Assembly (NCBI RefSeq): GCF_022489065.1
Contig: NZ_JAKVTW010000011.1
Span: forward strand, 83,951-147,950
DNA from: Vreelandella neptunia
Lineage (GTDB): Bacteria; Pseudomonadota; Gammaproteobacteria; Pseudomonadales; Halomonadaceae
Reading direction: 5' to 3'
DNA: 64,000 nucleotides
The notes under the pieces are model-generated. The model had not been told where the DNA came from. It did not search any database and worked only from the letters and a program-made list of their open reading frames with translations. A program made the translations under genes and the position numbers. The number at the start of each line of letters is the position of its first letter. Positions within the stretch are counted from its first letter, which is position 1. Below are positions 38,923 through 48,022 of the stretch, piece by piece.

Positions 38923-38952
38923 ATGCCTTCCACCCTCGGCAGTGCTTATACC

Positions 38953-39177
38953 ATGCAATCTCTTAATCACTTTGATCCTGCTCACCTTGACACGGTTGGA
39001 GCCACCCCAGCTTACGCTGAGCTCGACCAGCCTGAGCTGGCTGATGTTAAGCAGAAGCGTGAATTTAACAAACTGCAAAAGCGCCTGCGCCGAGAAGTGG
39101 GCAATGCCATCATTGATTATCAGATGATCAATGAGGGCGACCGTGTGATGGTGTGCCTCTCCGGCGGAAAGTTATAG
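38953..39177 (+). pseudogene. ttcA: ttcA, 5' fragment interrupted by island insertion
   Basis: TtcA uses ATP and a [4Fe-4S] cluster to make 2-thiocytidine at C32 of tRNA. The fragment reads [20 protein letters not shown] then [11 protein letters not shown] and stops two codons later at TAG. In intact TtcA the P-loop is SGGKDSYTML, so the coding sequence is cut exactly after the Lys codon near 39,171. Everything downstream (the cluster cysteines and the rest of the domain) is missing and not found elsewhere in the window. An in-frame ATG at 38923 is an alternative start. The encoded stub would be inactive. Confidence 0.9.
39166..39176. mobile_element. Left junction of the genomic island
   Basis: The last ttcA-like bases are CCGGCGGAAAG (39161-39171); the sequence after it (TTATAGACCATATATA) is AT-rich and unrelated to ttcA. 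The attachment site therefore lies in the P-loop codons. A partner repeat is expected beyond 64,000, since no GGCGGAAAG plus ttcA 3' part was seen in the window. Confidence 0.75.
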
Positions 39178-39216
39178 ACCATATATATTTTGTAAAGCTT
39201 TTTCCTGTCTCTTTAT

Positions 39217-39258
39217 CTTCCGAAAGCCGGTTTTTCGGCCTTTCTGAAGATTTTTATT
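39217..39258 (+). terminator. Terminator-like stem-loop at the island's left end
   Basis: CTTC (39217-39220) pairs with GAAG (39246-39249), and GAAAGCCG pairs with CGGCCTTTC with one bulge. ATTTTTATT follows. It lies between the broken ttcA and ginA and would stop transcripts entering from the chromosome. Confidence 0.65.
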
Positions 39259-39285
39259 GACAAAGATTTTTCTGAGTAATAGCTT
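39257..39285 (+). promoter_or_regulatory. Candidate promoter of the recombinase operon
   Basis: A consensus -35 box TTGACA is at 39257-39262. With a 17-base spacer the -10 would be TAGCTT (39280-39285), a poor match; TAATAG at 39277 is closer to consensus but the spacing is short. AGGA precedes the TTG start. Confidence 0.35.
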
Positions 39286-39314
39286 TTTGTAATCTGCTTA
39301 TAGGATTACATATT

Positions 39315-40574
39315 TTGTCAAAGATCAGGCTTAAAAAATATCTCTATGGTGGCATCCAATTCGTATCAATTGTAGATGAGAACGATTGTCCTGTAGACGT
39401 CTATGCGACAGCTTACATAAATAGCGTATTATCCCGAAAGGCGTTTAATACAACGGCGAGATATGCAAACGAATTATTGTTTGTGCTTTGTTATTTCACT
39501 AAACGCTCGATAGATCTGACCGTCCGAGTGGCAAGCGGTAAGTTTATTTCATACCCTGAATATTTAAGTTTTCTTGATTTTTGCCACCATCAAAAAAGCG
39601 CCCCACTTGAGCCTAACGTAATACCTTTTCTAGGTGTCGAGGATAAACATCTGCGAAATGCTATGACAGCGAATCTCCGAGCCTTCTCAAAGGTATCTCC
39701 AGAAACTATTCAGGGGCGAGTACGTCGGCTCAGGCAATATCTAGAGTGGCTATTTGATGAGTTTCATGGTGGAAAGATAGTTACTGACGAAGTCGAAGAT
39801 TGCTTTCATAAATTGATCTCAAAATTAAAGCTTGATGAGCATTCGTTTGGCCGAAATTCGGACTTCAATCCTGTCTCATCAAGCGATTCGGTGATACCTG
39901 ACAGCGTGTTCGAAAGCCTTCAAGAGATGATCCTTCCTGAGTCTAAAAACAACCCCTTTAAGTCTTCCAAAGTAAGAAACTATCTGATTGTTTCGCTGCT
40001 TGAGCAAACGGGTATCCGGCGCGGGGCGCTCGCAAAAATTAAGATATCAGATTGTCGGTTTCATGGTAGCTATGACCGAATATTTATCTATCGTGCTCGT
40101 GGTGCAGATCTTACCGACCCTCGACTAGAAAAGCCAAATCAAAAGACTCGCTCCCATGAAGCTGTTGTTGACCGCAGTCTAATGGAGAAAATAAAAATCT
40201 ATATAGACTGTATTAGGCCGCAGTTTGATCAGTCAAAAACGCATGATTTTATTTTTGTAAGCGAGAAAAATTCAAGAGGAACTTCCGGACAGCCGCTTTC
40301 ACTAAAAACAATTAATAATATTTTTAATAAACTCTCAAATGCTCTCGATTTTAAAGTGTATCCCCATATGCTACGACACAAATGGAATGAGAAATTCTCT
40401 TTGGCAGGTCAAGAGCAAAAAATTGACGGAAGGCTTTTAGAAGATATGAGAAGAAAAGCTATGGGCTGGTCCCCTAGATCAACTATGGGGCAAGTTTACA
40501 ATGACAAAGTCCTCCAACGTCATACAGATGAAATGATGAAAAGGCACCAAGAAATCTTGGATAATAACAAATGA
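39315..40574 (+). CDS. ginA: GinA-like tyrosine recombinase
   Basis: The 419-aa protein has the catalytic layout of a tyrosine recombinase: Arg235/236 in QTGIRRGAL, His351-x-x-Arg354 in HMLRH, Trp385 in place of the third His (MGWSPRST), and nucleophile Tyr395. An SAM-like N-terminal region (residues 40-155) would bind DNA arms. It is the first of three different recombinases in tandem, the hallmark of GInt islands (ginABCD) and of RIT or Tn554-type elements. The start is TTG with AGGA upstream. Codon use is AT-rich (ATA, AGA), unlike the chromosome to the left. It overlaps ginB by 4 bases. Confidence 0.82.
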   Translation: MSKIRLKKYLYGGIQFVSIVDENDCPVDVYATAYINSVLSRKAFNTTARYANELLFVLCYFTKRSIDLTVRVASGKFISYPEYLSFLDFCHHQKSAPLEPNVIPFLGVEDKHLRNAMTANLRAFSKVSPETIQGRVRRLRQYLEWLFDEFHGGKIVTDEVEDCFHKLISKLKLDEHSFGRNSDFNPVSSSDSVIPDSVFESLQEMILPESKNNPFKSSKVRNYLIVSLLEQTGIRRGALAKIKISDCRFHGSYDRIFIYRARGADLTDPRLEKPNQKTRSHEAVVDRSLMEKIKIYIDCIRPQFDQSKTHDFIFVSEKNSRGTSGQPLSLKTINNIFNKLSNALDFKVYPHMLRHKWNEKFSLAGQEQKIDGRLLEDMRRKAMGWSPRSTMGQVYNDKVLQRHTDEMMKRHQEILDNNK

Positions 40575-42277
40575 AAAGCATTAGCGAATCAGGAGAAAAT
40601 AAAAATAAAACATCCTTCTTTGTTGAAGATTATATTGCTTCTGATAGCAGTATTCCTGAGTATATTACTGCAAAATCAGGTTTAAAAGTAAGAGTTGCTG
40701 ACTCCGAATGGAGGCTCTTGCATAATAAAGGAAAGGGTAATATTCTTAACCTTAGTTGGTTAAGAGGTAGTAATTTAAAAGATAGAGAGCTTCAACTGAC
40801 ATTGCTAGTTTTTATTTATTATGCGATTAATAAGGCTGCTTCAACTACTGCCACAGTCTCAATTGGCATCAGGCCTGTTATAAATTCTGGTTTTCCCTCG
40901 GTACTAGATCTAACAATAATGTGGAGTGGGTTAAGTATAAGCAAGAAAAAAGCTACTAATCAGTTTTTCGGCACATTATTAAAGCTTGGTTATCGTGAAT
41001 TTAAAGAATATCATCAGTTTACTTCAGCTAACCTTGGGTCAGATAATGCTGATCCGTTAAGCCCTTTTACAGGAAGGCTCAATGATATTGAGTTTGATTC
41101 GGTAATTCAAAATTTGAATCAGGAAATTGCTAAAGTCGATTTTGATGAAAATAAAGATTACAATTTTTTCGCGAAACGTGGTAACTCATATTCTTTTGCA
41201 TTTAGTACGCTCCGGTCTCTTATAGGTACGAGACTGGTAGTTGCTGTATTACGTCGACCATTACAAGTTGCAATGATAAAGTGGAGCGATATAATTCCAG
41301 TTGGAGGTACTTTTGATGACGATTTGATACCGGTGGAAAATGAGGTTTTTAATATTGGTACTGTCTCTCTTCAATTAAGACTTTATCGTATAAAGAATAA
41401 CGTAAAGGATGCTAGGTATCGTTCTACTCCGGAGAAGTATCCTATGACTTTGAGTGAAAATTTATCTCTTCTGTTATATCGCTATAAGAAAATATTTATA
41501 ACAGGTGTCCAGCTAACTCTACTAAATTCTGGGATTAATCTTACAAAAGATAAAGTTTTAACTTTGATAAAGAACATGCCTATCTTTATTTCATCAGAAT
41601 TTTTTAGTGTAAAGATTAATTGTTTAAGTGAATTTGAGGGAATATTCACACATAATTCTTCTCTCTACCACTTAAATGAAGCACTGATAACTAATGCAGT
41701 TGCAGGTATGAAAGGGATATCGGATCGAACAAATAATTTATGTGTTACTTCAAACAGGCTTCGTCATACTGCATTAACTCGTGGTGCAGAAGAAGGGCTC
41801 GATTCTGCACAACTAAGTAGATTAACAGGTGTTACAGAGCCTGCAGCCAGGCATTATATAGATATTGATTATCTATCAAGACGATTGATTGATGATAATT
41901 ATATTGCTAATGATTTTTTGAGAAATGCTTTTACAGTCCCGGTTCGGAACTTAGATAAAGATAGTGGTGTTATTATAGGGCATGATTTTGAAGAAATTGG
42001 TGGTGTGAAAAATATAAGTTCTTGTAACCTGTGTCTGGCTAAAATGGGCAAGCCAATTGGTTGTTATGGATGCCCAAATTTCCTTCCTCTTCTGGATGCT
42101 GATCACCGTTTTATACTTGAGCAAGCTGAAGAAAAATTAAAAGCTAATATGGCGCAGTTTGATCTTATAATCGGGAATAGGTCATTAGAAAAACTCGAAC
42201 GTCAAGTCAAAAAGATAAAAATAGTAATTTCCCTATGTGATGAAATTATTAATAAAAAAGAAGAACTAAATGCTTAA
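40571..42277 (+). CDS. ginB: GinB-like tyrosine recombinase with zinc knuckle
   Basis: The 568-aa protein is the second recombinase of the trio. Arg228/229 (VLRRPLQV), Arg398-His399 in NRLRHTALTRG and Tyr429 in AARHYIDIDY are the catalytic positions. The position usually held by the third His is Val421 (LTGVTEPAA). After the catalytic domain comes a four-Cys cluster (Cys485, 488, 498, 501: CNLC and CYGC), likely a zinc knuckle, and a C-terminal helical segment. It overlaps ginA by 4 and ginC by 8 bases. Its sequence is strongly AT-rich. Confidence 0.82.
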   Translation: MKSISESGENKNKTSFFVEDYIASDSSIPEYITAKSGLKVRVADSEWRLLHNKGKGNILNLSWLRGSNLKDRELQLTLLVFIYYAINKAASTTATVSIGIRPVINSGFPSVLDLTIMWSGLSISKKKATNQFFGTLLKLGYREFKEYHQFTSANLGSDNADPLSPFTGRLNDIEFDSVIQNLNQEIAKVDFDENKDYNFFAKRGNSYSFAFSTLRSLIGTRLVVAVLRRPLQVAMIKWSDIIPVGGTFDDDLIPVENEVFNIGTVSLQLRLYRIKNNVKDARYRSTPEKYPMTLSENLSLLLYRYKKIFITGVQLTLLNSGINLTKDKVLTLIKNMPIFISSEFFSVKINCLSEFEGIFTHNSSLYHLNEALITNAVAGMKGISDRTNNLCVTSNRLRHTALTRGAEEGLDSAQLSRLTGVTEPAARHYIDIDYLSRRLIDDNYIANDFLRNAFTVPVRNLDKDSGVIIGHDFEEIGGVKNISSCNLCLAKMGKPIGCYGCPNFLPLLDADHRFILEQAEEKLKANMAQFDLIIGNRSLEKLERQVKKIKIVISLCDEIINKKEELNA

Positions 42278-44555
42278 TCTTTATTTGAGTAACTTACATT
42301 CCCTTATTTCTGAATATGAACTAAAGAAATTCCCTCAATTTGTAGGGACTTATGGTAGTGAAGCGACACTGGACGATCTGGTTTGGTATCATATTGATTC
42401 AAAAACCGGTAGAAAAATCCGTCTTTTGTGTACCATTTTTAATGGCCAAAAAATAAGAAACGACAGTAAATTATCATCAGAGCTTGCTCTCGCTAAGCCC
42501 TATGATCACCTATTAAAAATATTTATTATTGAATCACTTGCGATTGGTTCTTCTGCGGCTCATTTGCAATCCAAAATAATATCAGCTCGCACTATTCTTT
42601 CAGTGGTAAAAAATTCGTTAGATGACGTAACAATAGAAGGTTGGAACTCTAGTAAAGATAGTGGATTTTTTTGGCAGTTCTGTAAGAGACATAACTTATT
42701 AGGTGGGCACGAAAGCCCAATATATTGTAATGATGATCGTGACAGGACAGGCGATGAGATTAACGAGCGCCGTAGAAACCTCTTACCAAGTCAGCCAGTA
42801 ATAGAGGCGCTCGGACAAATTTTTATTAATACATTTCGTGATGTTGATGACGAGGGGAAAGTAATTCCTGATGGATCAATAGATATATCTGATGCTTTAA
42901 CATGTACGTTTGCAGCCTTATCATTAGCGTCACCAAATCGTACGGGCGCTGAAATACCTGTCATTCATAAGCAAAAATTAAAAAGTTATTCGGAAACTTA
43001 TGAAAAGCCGGTATATTACTTAGAATGGAAAGGCAGTAAAGGGTATAAAAATTATAAGAATCATATCTTAGAGGCGTTATCCAGCAATGTTTCTCAAGCA
43101 ATTAATTTCTTTTATTCTTATTGTGAGCCTTATAGAGTCATAGCTCGTTTTTACGAAAACCCTAATCAAAAATGTAAAGATCTTTTATGTAATTTCAGCG
43201 TAAATAAAGAGTTATTATCTAATGATGATCTCAATAACATTCCTAGCTTGTTCTTTTTAGCGTTCGTTCTTGGTTTTTATAATCATAATGCCACTGTATT
43301 AGTTATTAAAAATATAAATAGATCTAAATTAGTCCGTGAAAAAGGAGGTAAATTAAACAGTACACATTTTTCTGACAAGTTAATTCGAGAACTTAATGCT
43401 GAAGATTTTTTCTATACACCTGGTTTCCATAAAAGCAAAGTGTGGAGTATTTTATTTGGTGTGATTGTAAGTCCTGATACAGTAAAAGAGCTTGAAGACT
43501 TTATAACAGTAAAGGAGCTTCAGGATTATTGGATTGGCTATTATAAATCACAGCTTTCTACTTCCTTTCCTTATGCCTATAGTGCAGGCGAAAATTATGA
43601 ATTTTATTCTGAGTTGCTGTTTTGTTTGCCAAGATGTGTTTTGAATAGATCTTCACTTGGTGGTGTTAAATATAGCAAGTCTTTTTTGGCTTTAGATTCA
43701 CCTAGAAACATTTCATATCATGTTTCTAGTAGACTTAACAAAAGCAATGTTAAAAGATCAGCACGCTTTTCTATCTTTCAAGAAAATGGTTATGGTGAGG
43801 TAATGTACATTAGGCCACACCAGCTTAGACATTTTGCAAATACTTTAGCTGATCTTAGTAATATTCCTGTTGAAATTAATACGGCATGGTCTGGAAGAAA
43901 GGATGTTAGTCAAACATTTGAATATATTCATACTACTAAGCATGAGGAATCTGAGCGCTTAAGCTCTGTGCTCGATTTTTCAAATGACAAAGACTCAGAT
44001 ATTCGTATAATCACAAGTAAGGACTTGGATGAGATTACTAACCTGCCTGCTTCCGTGACATCAACTGGCGTATGTATTCAAGAGCTAAATGTTTCCCCTT
44101 GTGAATATTTAAACGATTTTGTTAGTCAGTGCTTTATGTGTTCTTCCTCTTGTCATATTGCAGGAGATCAAAAAGCGATTGATCTTTTTGAAAAAGACTT
44201 TGTTTACCAAAAGGCTCGCTTGGATCAGGTGAGAAATGATTCTAGAGTCAAAGTTTCAAAAGCAATGCAAGACTGGCTTGTGTTACACCACCGTAATACA
44301 GAAGTACTTCAATCACTGATCCTGCTTATGAAAGAGTACCCTGTTGGTTCTATCATTCGTTTTTCCCAAAGTATTAGTGAGTTCAAAGTGACGGATCTGA
44401 GTACCAAAAAAGTAGAGACAATAAGGTTTTCTTTGCCTGGTTCAAATAGTGAAATGGAAAGCCTCCAGTCCATTGAAACCAGTCACGTCGACCTTGGTAT
44501 TGAGAATAGTGATTTGAATAATTTGCTATCCAACTTTGGTTTGTCAGAGGAATAA
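42270..44555 (+). CDS. ginC: GinC-like tyrosine recombinase, large
   Basis: The 761-aa protein is the third and largest recombinase. Arg224 (ASPNRTGAEI), His517 and Arg520 (HQLRH), Trp540 (TAWSGRKD) and Tyr552 (FEYIHTT) form the catalytic set, and the third His is again Trp. A Cys-rich segment follows (CEYLNDF, CFMCSSSC near residue 620) with a helical tail. The long N-terminal half before the catalytic domain has no motif I know. It overlaps ginB by 8 bases and is followed by ginD after 5 bases. Confidence 0.82.
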   Translation: MLNLYLSNLHSLISEYELKKFPQFVGTYGSEATLDDLVWYHIDSKTGRKIRLLCTIFNGQKIRNDSKLSSELALAKPYDHLLKIFIIESLAIGSSAAHLQSKIISARTILSVVKNSLDDVTIEGWNSSKDSGFFWQFCKRHNLLGGHESPIYCNDDRDRTGDEINERRRNLLPSQPVIEALGQIFINTFRDVDDEGKVIPDGSIDISDALTCTFAALSLASPNRTGAEIPVIHKQKLKSYSETYEKPVYYLEWKGSKGYKNYKNHILEALSSNVSQAINFFYSYCEPYRVIARFYENPNQKCKDLLCNFSVNKELLSNDDLNNIPSLFFLAFVLGFYNHNATVLVIKNINRSKLVREKGGKLNSTHFSDKLIRELNAEDFFYTPGFHKSKVWSILFGVIVSPDTVKELEDFITVKELQDYWIGYYKSQLSTSFPYAYSAGENYEFYSELLFCLPRCVLNRSSLGGVKYSKSFLALDSPRNISYHVSSRLNKSNVKRSARFSIFQENGYGEVMYIRPHQLRHFANTLADLSNIPVEINTAWSGRKDVSQTFEYIHTTKHEESERLSSVLDFSNDKDSDIRIITSKDLDEITNLPASVTSTGVCIQELNVSPCEYLNDFVSQCFMCSSSCHIAGDQKAIDLFEKDFVYQKARLDQVRNDSRVKVSKAMQDWLVLHHRNTEVLQSLILLMKEYPVGSIIRFSQSISEFKVTDLSTKKVETIRFSLPGSNSEMESLQSIETSHVDLGIENSDLNNLLSNFGLSEE

Positions 44556-44560
44556 ATTCA

Positions 44561-44971
44561 ATGGCCTTGCCAAAAATAAGCTCTCAGGAACAACGCAAAA
44601 TTGAAGTTCTCATTCATAAGTGGAAAGGGAAGCTTACCTGGGCGACATTGGTTGAGCGAGCCGAGCTGGAACTGGGGATAAGGGTTACTCGCCAGACACT
44701 CTGCACCTATACGGGTATCTTACACGCTTATAAAGATAAGAAAAATCAGCTACGCGGTGTTCCCTCGTCAATGCCCGAAGAAGTCACTGTGGAGAGTGCA
44801 AGCCTTGCTCGGCAAATTGAAAACCTAAAAGCAGAGATAGTCATTTTTGAACGCAAAAACAATGAGCAACTGAGGTTGATCGAACGCATTTTATCTAACG
44901 CTAGAGAAATACCAAACTTGGATTTACGTACCCTAATCAAGAAACGCCCTGAAGAGATGAACAATGGCTAG
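44561..44971 (+). CDS. ginD: GinD-like small coiled-coil accessory protein
   Basis: The 136-aa protein has an HTH-like N-terminal half (WATLVERAELELGIRVTRQTLCTYTG). A coiled coil follows near residues 78-112 (SLARQIENLKAEIVIFERKNNEQLRLIERIL). In GInt islands a fourth small gene after the three recombinases is needed for recombination, and Tn554 TnpC holds a similar place. AGAGGA precedes the ATG. It overlaps the next gene by 8 bases. Confidence 0.7.
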   Translation: MALPKISSQEQRKIEVLIHKWKGKLTWATLVERAELELGIRVTRQTLCTYTGILHAYKDKKNQLRGVPSSMPEEVTVESASLARQIENLKAEIVIFERKNNEQLRLIERILSNAREIPNLDLRTLIKKRPEEMNNG

Positions 44972-45401
44972 TGGTCAGCAATTAGCAAAACACAATCTTG
45001 AGCAGTTTCGAACTTGGCGAGCCACTCAGACTGACGAAGATTTTCTACAAATTATCCACCTCGGTCGGTTGAAGCGCGTGGAAATTGCTAAGGCAATTGG
45101 TTGTGGTAAAAGTGCGCTAACTCAGAATCCTGGTTTGCGTGCTGAAATCGATGCTCTTGAATCGGAATTACGGAATCGGAGTATCCTTCCACCAGTAGTA
45201 GAGGCCGCCCATACACCAACCGATCAGTCTCGGGAATACAATATTTCGGCAACACGTCTAACGCGCAATGATCATCGTTCCGCCCGACTTGAGCAGGAGA
45301 ATATAGAACTCAAAGCCCGAATTAGAGAGCTAGAGCGCCGCCTAGCCCGCTTTGGCGAGCTATCCGAGACGTTAGCCGAAATGGGGGTGATGCCGCGCTG
45401 A
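44964..45401 (+). CDS. Small HTH/coiled-coil protein of recombinase islands
   Basis: The 145-aa protein starts with a helical region (GQQLAKHNLEQFRTWRATQTDEDF). A short HTH-like segment follows (LKRVEIAKAIGCGKSALTQNPGLRAEIDALE), and a C-terminal coiled coil (residues 110-135) completes it. It resembles small proteins that sit beside tyrosine recombinases in other gammaproteobacterial islands (the VPA1267-type family, from memory). A role as DNA-bending or accessory factor is inferred. Its stop overlaps the helicase ATG by one base (TGATG), so it is translationally linked to both neighbours. Confidence 0.6.
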   Translation: MASGQQLAKHNLEQFRTWRATQTDEDFLQIIHLGRLKRVEIAKAIGCGKSALTQNPGLRAEIDALESELRNRSILPPVVEAAHTPTDQSREYNISATRLTRNDHRSARLEQENIELKARIRELERRLARFGELSETLAEMGVMPR

Positions 45402-47566
45402 TGAATACGCTCTGCCCATTTGATACTGATTTCTTGCGAGTTACTAGCATTCCATATGCAACGGATAGATATGTCATTTTCAGCGGTGTCCCAGTTCGCA
45501 ACTCCTCTCCGTTAGTCAGTAGCGTAAAATACGTCATTACGATCAAATCCGATTTGTCAGCTCTCCCTGTCGCACCGTCAATAGGTCAGCATTGGAAGGT
45601 TACTGGGTCGTACGTGATCGACACTCTGCAGAATGGTGCTTATTCGTTCAGACGCCACACCTATGATGCGCCAAAACAGCTTGCTTGTACCTTGCCGCAA
45701 GACGGCGAGCAGTTGATTCAATTTATCGCTAAAGAAGAAGACTTTAAGGGCATCGGAGAGCAGAAAGCCCGCTTGCTCTGGCATGCATTGGGCGAACACT
45801 TTCATATGACCGTGAGCAAGGATACACCAGAGTCTCGAAATAAATTACTGAAGCTACTGAGCCCTGATTCTGTCAATGCACTGTTTGAAGGATATGCCAA
45901 GTATGCAAACCTCTCTGCCTGTAATTGGATGTCCGAGCACGCCATACCGGCGCCAGTTCAGCAACGGCTTTTAAAATTTCATCACGAGCGTTCCATTGAA
46001 ATAATCCAAGAGAATCCCTATGTGCTTATGGGTTTCGGCATGTCCTTCCAGGAAGTGGACTCTCTCAACTTCACTATCACAGATGAAGACCCTAGACGTC
46101 TGATTGCTGCTGTTGAGATGGCGATAAGGAAGGACGTCGAAAAAGGCCATACCTACACGACTCAAAGCCGAATTCGCCCGTATGTCAGTAAGGCGCTTGG
46201 CACTTCAAAGCTTGCGTCTCGGGCTTTTGAAGTCGGTCATCAAAAGGCCCAGTTCGTGCTGAACCAGGAAGCTGATACCTACCATCCAACGGCGCAGTTC
46301 TTGATGGAGTCAGTTGTAGCAAAGCGACTAAGAAAGTTAGCTGCTCAAATCGATTTATATGACCAGGATGCCGACCAAGCCTGCAGAACCTCATTAGCCG
46401 AGATGCCTTATGAATTGACGCAGCGTCAAGTTCAGGCCATTGCGATCTCTCTGGATAATGCTGTTAGTTGCATCACAGGCGGTGCAGGAACGGGGAAGAC
46501 CACTGTGCTCCGCACAACGCTTAGTGCCTTCAAAGCTCTCGGCTACGAGATACACGCCGTTGCCCTATCAGGCCGGGCAGCGATGCGCCTGCAGGAGTCG
46601 ATTGGTTTCCAAACAAGGACTATTGCCGGGCTGCTACGGCAAGCACCTGTTGAGCCCACTAGTGCTCAACCTCTGCACCTGCTCGTAATAGATGAAGCCA
46701 GCATGGTCGATTTACCCACCATGTATCGTCTAGTCACTCACCTCAGCCCTGATATTCGGATCATTTTCACGGGTGATCCTGATCAGTTACCACCAATTGG
46801 TTGCGGTAAAGTTCTTTCAGATATTGTTGCATCGGGCCTGATTGCTAACACAACGTTAGATATTGTGAAACGCCAAGTGGAGTCGACGGGCATCCCTGAA
46901 TATTCGCAAATGATTAACGAGGGTATCGTTCCTAAGCAGCTGTCTATGGGTGCAGTCTTTTTTCACGAGACACCCCAAAACAACATTGCCGAACAATGTA
47001 CTGCGCTGTTTGCAGAGGCTCCAGACGGTAGCCGCATCGTCGGCGCAACTAAAGCGCTCGTAGCTGATATTAATCAGCGCGTACAGGCAGCGGTGAATTC
47101 AAGCGGACAGCGTATGGAATTTGAGCTGCAAGGTGACCGTTTTTTCCGCGAAATTCGCTGTGGCGACTCTGTGTTATTTACGGAGAATAATTACGACTCA
47201 GGTATCCAGAATGGGTCATTGGGTACTTTAATTTCGTCCGAGTCCGAGGCTACAGGAAAATATTTCGGCGTGGTGCGATTGGATGTCGGCAGCGAGATTG
47301 TGTTAACTCAGGCTATCCAGGAATCAATGGAGCTCGGCTATTGCATTACACTTCACAAAGCACAAGGATCGCAATTTCCGCGTGTGATTATTGCCCTTAG
47401 GCCTGGGAGAATAGTGGATAGAGCATGGCTTTATACCGCGATTACACGCGCTGAGTCGGAGGTGCATATCGTTGGCACGGCTCGTGACTTAGCAACGATT
47501 ACTCATAAACCCAGCTTTTCCCACCAAAGACTGAGCTATCTAGAACAACTTTTGGCGAAGGAATGA
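45401..47566 (+). CDS. RecD2-like SF1B helicase
   Basis: The 721-aa protein has a RecD/TraA-type helicase core. Walker A is GGAGTGKTT (about residues 360-367), Walker B is LLVIDEASMVD, and TGDPDQLPPIGCGKVLSDI is motif III. The UvrD-C2-like end is YCITLHKAQGSQFPRVI and YTAITRAES. The N-terminal half has a helix-hairpin-helix-like stretch (IGEQKARLLWHALG) as in RecD2. It is not part of a RecBCD set. Its position as last gene of the recombinase operon, with overlapping codons, suggests it helps island excision, transfer or replication; that is inference. Confidence 0.85.
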   Translation: MNTLCPFDTDFLRVTSIPYATDRYVIFSGVPVRNSSPLVSSVKYVITIKSDLSALPVAPSIGQHWKVTGSYVIDTLQNGAYSFRRHTYDAPKQLACTLPQDGEQLIQFIAKEEDFKGIGEQKARLLWHALGEHFHMTVSKDTPESRNKLLKLLSPDSVNALFEGYAKYANLSACNWMSEHAIPAPVQQRLLKFHHERSIEIIQENPYVLMGFGMSFQEVDSLNFTITDEDPRRLIAAVEMAIRKDVEKGHTYTTQSRIRPYVSKALGTSKLASRAFEVGHQKAQFVLNQEADTYHPTAQFLMESVVAKRLRKLAAQIDLYDQDADQACRTSLAEMPYELTQRQVQAIAISLDNAVSCITGGAGTGKTTVLRTTLSAFKALGYEIHAVALSGRAAMRLQESIGFQTRTIAGLLRQAPVEPTSAQPLHLLVIDEASMVDLPTMYRLVTHLSPDIRIIFTGDPDQLPPIGCGKVLSDIVASGLIANTTLDIVKRQVESTGIPEYSQMINEGIVPKQLSMGAVFFHETPQNNIAEQCTALFAEAPDGSRIVGATKALVADINQRVQAAVNSSGQRMEFELQGDRFFREIRCGDSVLFTENNYDSGIQNGSLGTLISSESEATGKYFGVVRLDVGSEIVLTQAIQESMELGYCITLHKAQGSQFPRVIIALRPGRIVDRAWLYTAITRAESEVHIVGTARDLATITHKPSFSHQRLSYLEQLLAKE

Positions 47567-48022
47567 GGAGAAACTCCTATTTTTCAATGCTTGCACCTCA
47601 AACCCCAACCAAAATCACCTCCGCCTGCCCATCCAACTGTTCCTTCACTGACTGCCATTCCGGCATAAAACTGTATTGGTGCCAGGCAGGTTTGTCGATG
47701 GGTGCACGAATCATCTTCAAGTAAGTAACTTAATGCAGGTTTAACGAACGGTCTCCAACAAAAACTCTTTCAGGTGCAAAAAGTAAAGCACCGAGGCTTC
47801 CTCAATATCTCAGTCCCCGCCAAGTATTCAGGTGCCGTTCAGTGATCCACCGAACAGACTAACGTTTTTTGTGAGATTAACGTCGATTACGTTTCACTGT
47901 GGTTGCAGTGGCCAAATCGTTCTATCTTAAATGTTAGTTGACAACGAGGAAGCACACGCGTTTTACGTAAAAATATTGGACGATTGGGCAATGACACCCC
48001 CCATCTTTTAAAGGAGGTAGCG
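47567..48022. other. Junction region between mobility operon and cargo
   Basis: This stretch is mostly non-coding. Its minus strand holds one short open frame (47,598-47,714) and a further fragment (DIEEASVLYFLHLKEF at about 47,750-47,805) ending in a stop. They look like gene debris, but no family is recognised. AAGGAGG before 48,023 belongs to the next gene. Confidence 0.5.
47598..47714 (-). pseudogene. Short frame, possible gene remnant
   Basis: A 38-aa frame (MIRAPIDKPAWHQYSF and MPEWQSVKEQ, ending VILVGV) lies alone between larger genes. It has no clear ribosome site and looks like the C-terminal end of a larger lost protein. The family is unknown. Confidence 0.35.
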
